A stretch of 15,973 bases of DNA from NCBI GenBank assembly GCA_040004775.1, contig JBDUAD010000068.1:1-15973 (forward strand). Direction: 5' to 3'. The stretch is from JALZBL01 sp040004775. GTDB lineage: Bacteria > Actinomycetota > Actinomycetes > Mycobacteriales > Jatrophihabitantaceae. Positions 13,529-15,973 of the stretch are shown piece after piece. A program made the translations under genes and the position numbers. A model generated the notes under the pieces. It made no database searches and was not told where the DNA came from. It worked only from the letters and a program-made list of their open reading frames with translations. Positions within the stretch are counted from its first letter, which is position 1. Each line of letters opens with the position of its first letter.

Positions 13529-14647
13529 TCAGTCGGCCATCGCGGCGCGGACGGCGTCGACCAGACCGGTCAGCCCGCCACCGCCGGCGACGGCCCGCCG
13601 TTGCAGATCCGCGCCGGTGCCCCGCGTCAGGATCTCGGCCACCCCACCGCGGACGGTGTCGAAATCTCGGCTGTCGCCCAGAGCCGGCTCGCACCAATCG
13701 AGAAGCGTGTCGAAGGCCTCCCGAGCCGGCACCGGAGTGCCAGAGGTCGGCAGCAGGAGATCACCACTGATCCCGTGCCGCGCCGCTCGCCACTGGGCGG
13801 CCCGCGCGATTTCCACCCGCGGGCCGCGCGGGACCTCGCCGGCGTGCCACTGGCGGGCGGCCTGCTCCACCATCGCGCGAGCCAGCGCGGCGATCAGGAC
13901 CGAGTCGGTGGAACGCACACACACGTCCGCCACGCGGATCTCCACCGTCGGGTAATGGGCCGAAAGTCGGGCGTCGAAGTACAGCATGCCGTCGTCGAGG
14001 GCCGCCCCGCTGGTGATCAGATCCGAGCGGAGAGAGTCGTAGGCCGCAACGCTGCCGAAGTCTTGCCCCGGCCCGGCGGTGGGCCACTGACCCCACAGCA
14101 CGGTCCGGTACGACGCATAGCCGGTGTCCTCGCCGTAGAAGTACGGCGAGTTCGCGCTCAGCCCGAGCAGCAGCGGCAGCCAGGCGCGCAGACCGTCGAG
14201 GACGCCTACGCCCTCCGCCCGGGAGGCCACGCCGACGTGCACGTGCATCCCGCACGTGAGTTGCTGGCGTCCGACCGAGCCGAACTCACGCATCATGCTC
14301 CGATAGCGCGCGTCGTCGGTCGTGGTCGGCCGGTCCGGGACCGGGCTGCTGGCCAGGGCCAGCAGGTACGCTCCCCGCTGCTCGGCAGCGGCAGCGAGCT
14401 CGCCTCGCCGGGCCCGCAGTTCGGCCCGCAGGTCGTCGAGCTCGGTGTGCGGCGCGGTGTTGAGTTCGACCTGCTCGTTCTTCAGCTCGTGCTCGAAGGC
14501 GTCGCTGCCTGCGGCGTCGGCCGAGACCGCAGCAGCCACCACGTCGTCACCGGCGGGCACGAGAAAACCACTCGAGTCCAGGAGAAGGAACTCCTCCTCA
14601 ATCCCCAGGGAGCGGACACCGAGCGAGCGCACCCCGGCGGTGGTCAC
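13529..14647 (-). CDS. YbdK-type carboxylate-amine ligase (GCS2 family)
   Basis: A 372-residue member of the glutamate-cysteine ligase family 2 (glutamine synthetase-like fold). It has GIEEEFLLLD at 15-24, FEHELKNEQVELNTAPH at 51-67 and CGMHVHVGV at 132-140. These hold the Glu and His residues that bind metal and ATP in the family. E. coli YbdK has weak glutamate-cysteine ligase activity. In actinobacteria, which mostly use mycothiol, the real product is unclear, so I leave out a gene symbol. GTG 14647 overlaps the rplI stop as GTGA, which implies coupled translation with the ribosomal operon. The start contains a short in-frame duplication (VRSLG twice, residues 6-15). A relation to ergothioneine enzyme EgtA exists at family level, but no other egt genes are present. 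Confidence 0.87.
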   Translation of the reverse strand: MTTAGVRSLGVRSLGIEEEFLLLDSSGFLVPAGDDVVAAAVSADAAGSDAFEHELKNEQVELNTAPHTELDDLRAELRARRGELAAAAEQRGAYLLALASSPVPDRPTTTDDARYRSMMREFGSVGRQQLTCGMHVHVGVASRAEGVGVLDGLRAWLPLLLGLSANSPYFYGEDTGYASYRTVLWGQWPTAGPGQDFGSVAAYDSLRSDLITSGAALDDGMLYFDARLSAHYPTVEIRVADVCVRSTDSVLIAALARAMVEQAARQWHAGEVPRGPRVEIARAAQWRAARHGISGDLLLPTSGTPVPAREAFDTLLDWCEPALGDSRDFDTVRGGVAEILTRGTGADLQRRAVAGGGGLTGLVDAVRAAMAD

Positions 14648-15087
14648 CCGGTGACGGTGACCGGGATGGTAGCGACGACGTCCGGATGCAGGTCGACGGT
14701 CACCGAGTGCTGGCCGGTGGTCTTGATGTGCCCCGGCAGATGGATGCGCTTCTTCTCCACCAACGGCCCACCCGCTACGCGCAGCGCGTCAGCGATGTCG
14801 CTCTGGCTGATCGATCCGAACAGCTTGCCCCCGGACCCGGCCCGCGCCGCCACGGTGACGGAAAGCTTCTCCAGCTCGGTCTTGATCTCCTTGGCGTGGC
14901 CGAGGTCGCGGATCTCACGCGCGTCCCGGGCCCGCTTGATCTGGCCGATTTGCTTCTCGCCGCCCTTCGTCCAGGCGATGGCGTCGCCGCGGCGGACGAG
15001 GAAGTTACGCCCGTAACCGTCGGCCACGTCGACGACGTCGCCGGCCTGGCCCAGGCCGGCGACCTCACGGGTGAGGATGAGCTTCAT
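14644..15087 (-). CDS. rplI: 50S ribosomal protein bL9
   Basis: A 147-residue bL9, which binds 23S rRNA with its N-terminal domain and projects from the large subunit through a long helix. MKLILTREVAGLGQAGDVVDVADGYGRNFLVRRGDAIAWT (1-40) contains the family signature. The charged connecting helix follows (about 42-75), then the C-terminal domain with KLFGSISQSDIADAL. ATG 15087 has GAGGAGG just upstream (15096-15102). The frame extends upstream, but those residues overlap rpsR and are not part of bL9. It is 13 bases after rpsR and overlaps the YbdK-type ligase gene. Confidence 0.97.
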   Translation of the reverse strand: MKLILTREVAGLGQAGDVVDVADGYGRNFLVRRGDAIAWTKGGEKQIGQIKRARDAREIRDLGHAKEIKTELEKLSVTVAARAGSGGKLFGSISQSDIADALRVAGGPLVEKKRIHLPGHIKTTGQHSVTVDLHPDVVATIPVTVTG

Positions 15088-15100
15088 GGGGTGATCCTCC

Positions 15101-15337
15101 TCAGCGCGCGGTGGACGTGTAGGGCAACAGCGCCATCTCGCGGGCATTCTTGACCGCCTTGGCGATTTGACGCTGCTGCTGGGTCGTCACCCCGGTCACC
15201 CGCCGGGCGCGGATCTTGCCGCGGTCGGAGATGAACTTGCGCAGCAGGTTCGTGTCCTTGTAGTCGATGTAGCCGACCTTGGCCGCCTTGAGCGGATTGG
15301 CCTTCTTCTTTGGTTTGCGAACGGGTGGCTTGGCCAT
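15101..15337 (-). CDS. rpsR: 30S ribosomal protein bS18, cysteine-free form
   Basis: A 78-residue bS18, part of the small-subunit platform together with bS6. YIDYKDTNLLRKFISDRGKIRARRVTG and AKAVKNAREMALLPYTSTAR are diagnostic. At residues 10-21 the sequence is KKKANPLKAAKV; the zinc-binding forms have a CxxC there. No cysteine occurs anywhere, so this is the zinc-independent (C-minus) type. ATG 15337 is preceded by GGAG at a longish distance. The gene sits between ssb and rplI in the standard order. Confidence 0.96.
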   Translation of the reverse strand: MAKPPVRKPKKKANPLKAAKVGYIDYKDTNLLRKFISDRGKIRARRVTGVTTQQQRQIAKAVKNAREMALLPYTSTAR

Positions 15338-15393
15338 GAGTGCATGTACTCCAGTACGAGAGCGGAAAGGTGAACAGAAAGCGCGGGCGCTTC

Positions 15394-15900
15394 CTAGAAG
15401 GGCGGCTCGTCGGAACCGACGGGTCCGGCCGAGCTCCACGGGTCGTTGTCCGGAGCGCCACCACCGGAGGAGCCGGAGCCGCCGGAGCCGCTGGAGCCGC
15501 CGGAGCCGGAGTCCGAGCCGTAGCCGCCCGACCCGCGCTGAGTGCGGTTGACCTTGGCCGAGGCGTAACGCAATGACGGGCCGACCTCGTCGACCTGCAT
15601 CTCGACGACGGTTCGCTTCTCGCCTTCGCGGGTCTCGTAGGAGCGCTGCTGCAGACGCCCATGCACGACGACGCGCATACCGCGGGTGAGCGACTCGGCG
15701 ACGTTCTCGGCGGCCTGGCGCCACACCGAGCAGCGCAGGAACAGCGCTTCGCCGTCCTTCCACTCGTTGGTCGCCCGGTCGAGGGTGCGCGGGGTCGAGG
15801 CGACGGTGAACGACGCGACGGCTGCGCCCGAGGGAGTGAAGCGCAACTCGGGGTCAGCGGTCAGGTTGCCGACCACGGTGATGACGGTTTCTCCGGCCAT
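15394..15900 (-). CDS. ssb: Single-stranded DNA-binding protein
   Basis: A 168-residue Ssb that coats single-stranded DNA in replication and repair and recruits partners through its tail. The OB-fold is at about 1-115 (ETVITVVGNLTADPELRFTPSG, FLRCSVWRQAAENVAESLTRGMRVVVHGRL, VEVGPSLRYA-like end). Residues 121-150 are a Gly/Ser-rich linker made of repeated GGC/TCC/TCG-type codons. The last residues, DEPPF, are the conserved acidic tip. The start ATG 15900 lies five bases after the rpsF stop and has no ribosome binding site of its own, so it probably depends on coupling with rpsF. Confidence 0.97.
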   Translation of the reverse strand: MAGETVITVVGNLTADPELRFTPSGAAVASFTVASTPRTLDRATNEWKDGEALFLRCSVWRQAAENVAESLTRGMRVVVHGRLQQRSYETREGEKRTVVEMQVDEVGPSLRYASAKVNRTQRGSGGYGSDSGSGGSSGSGGSGSSGGGAPDNDPWSSAGPVGSDEPPF

Positions 15901-15905
15901 GGCGG

Positions 15906-15973
15906 TTACCGCGCGTCCGGGCGCAGGACCTTGGTCCGCAGCACCGACTCGTTGAGGTTGAGCTGACGGTCGA
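15906..15973 (-). CDS. rpsF: 30S ribosomal protein bS6, C-terminal end
   Basis: The minus strand at the right edge reads DRQLNLNESVLRTKVLRPDAR before a TAA at 15906-15908, the usual end of bS6, the partner of bS18. The rest lies outside the window. It heads the rpsF-ssb-rpsR-rplI block as seen here. Confidence 0.92.
   Translation of the reverse strand, partial: DRQLNLNESVLRTKVLRPDAR

Noticed and set aside
13529..14647. Ergothioneine enzyme EgtA
   Set aside because: Shares the GCS2 fold, but the size and motifs fit YbdK better and no egtB, C, D or E is nearby.
13505..15016. 503-codon plus-strand frame
   Set aside because: Lies opposite the YbdK-type ligase and rplI, both with clear family motifs; its own translation has none.

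Overview
The window is GC-rich DNA with G or C at most third codon positions, and it reads as actinobacterial chromosome. Supporting signs are the rpsF-ssb-rpsR-rplI...dnaB block, DnaB and Ssb of actinobacterial type, GTG starts, two DUF664/DinB proteins of the kind often linked to mycothiol, and an Stf0-type sulfotransferase. The genus cannot be settled by eye. I see no tRNA, rRNA, CRISPR array, insertion sequence or prophage.

Left part (1-6717). A partial RibD/DHFR-like gene runs off the left edge on the minus strand. A ~450-base gap follows, then a plus-strand run: a methylenetetrahydrofolate-reductase-like protein with an N-terminal cysteine-rich domain, a class I methyltransferase overlapping it by ATGA, and glucose-6-phosphate dehydrogenase (zwf). 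A minus-strand DUF664 protein converges on zwf. Next come the remains of a short-chain dehydrogenase that has lost its middle, and two different phosphotransferase (APH/choline-kinase fold) genes.

Middle part (6755-10742), all minus strand. An ArsR-type repressor, an SRPBCC/AHSA1 protein, a 58-residue membrane protein and a second DUF664 protein form a likely operon. A 31-bp dyad lies over the repressor's own start codon. Upstream lies an alpha/beta-hydrolase gene broken by three one-base frameshifts and a stop codon, then a SAM methyltransferase overlapping a RidA-family gene.

Right part (10837-15973), all minus strand. The core replication/translation block reads rpsF (partial), ssb, rpsR, rplI, a YbdK-type carboxylate-amine ligase overlapping rplI, a ~500-base regulatory gap with DnaA-box-like words, dnaB, and an Stf0-type sulfotransferase directly behind dnaB.

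The window joins a conserved core operon to a fast-changing flank with two decayed genes, paired paralogues and small detoxification-type enzymes. No clearly new multi-gene system is evident. The best candidates for new biology are the MTHFR-like/methyltransferase pair beside zwf, the start-codon operator of the ArsR operon, and the DnaA-box-like region before dnaB.
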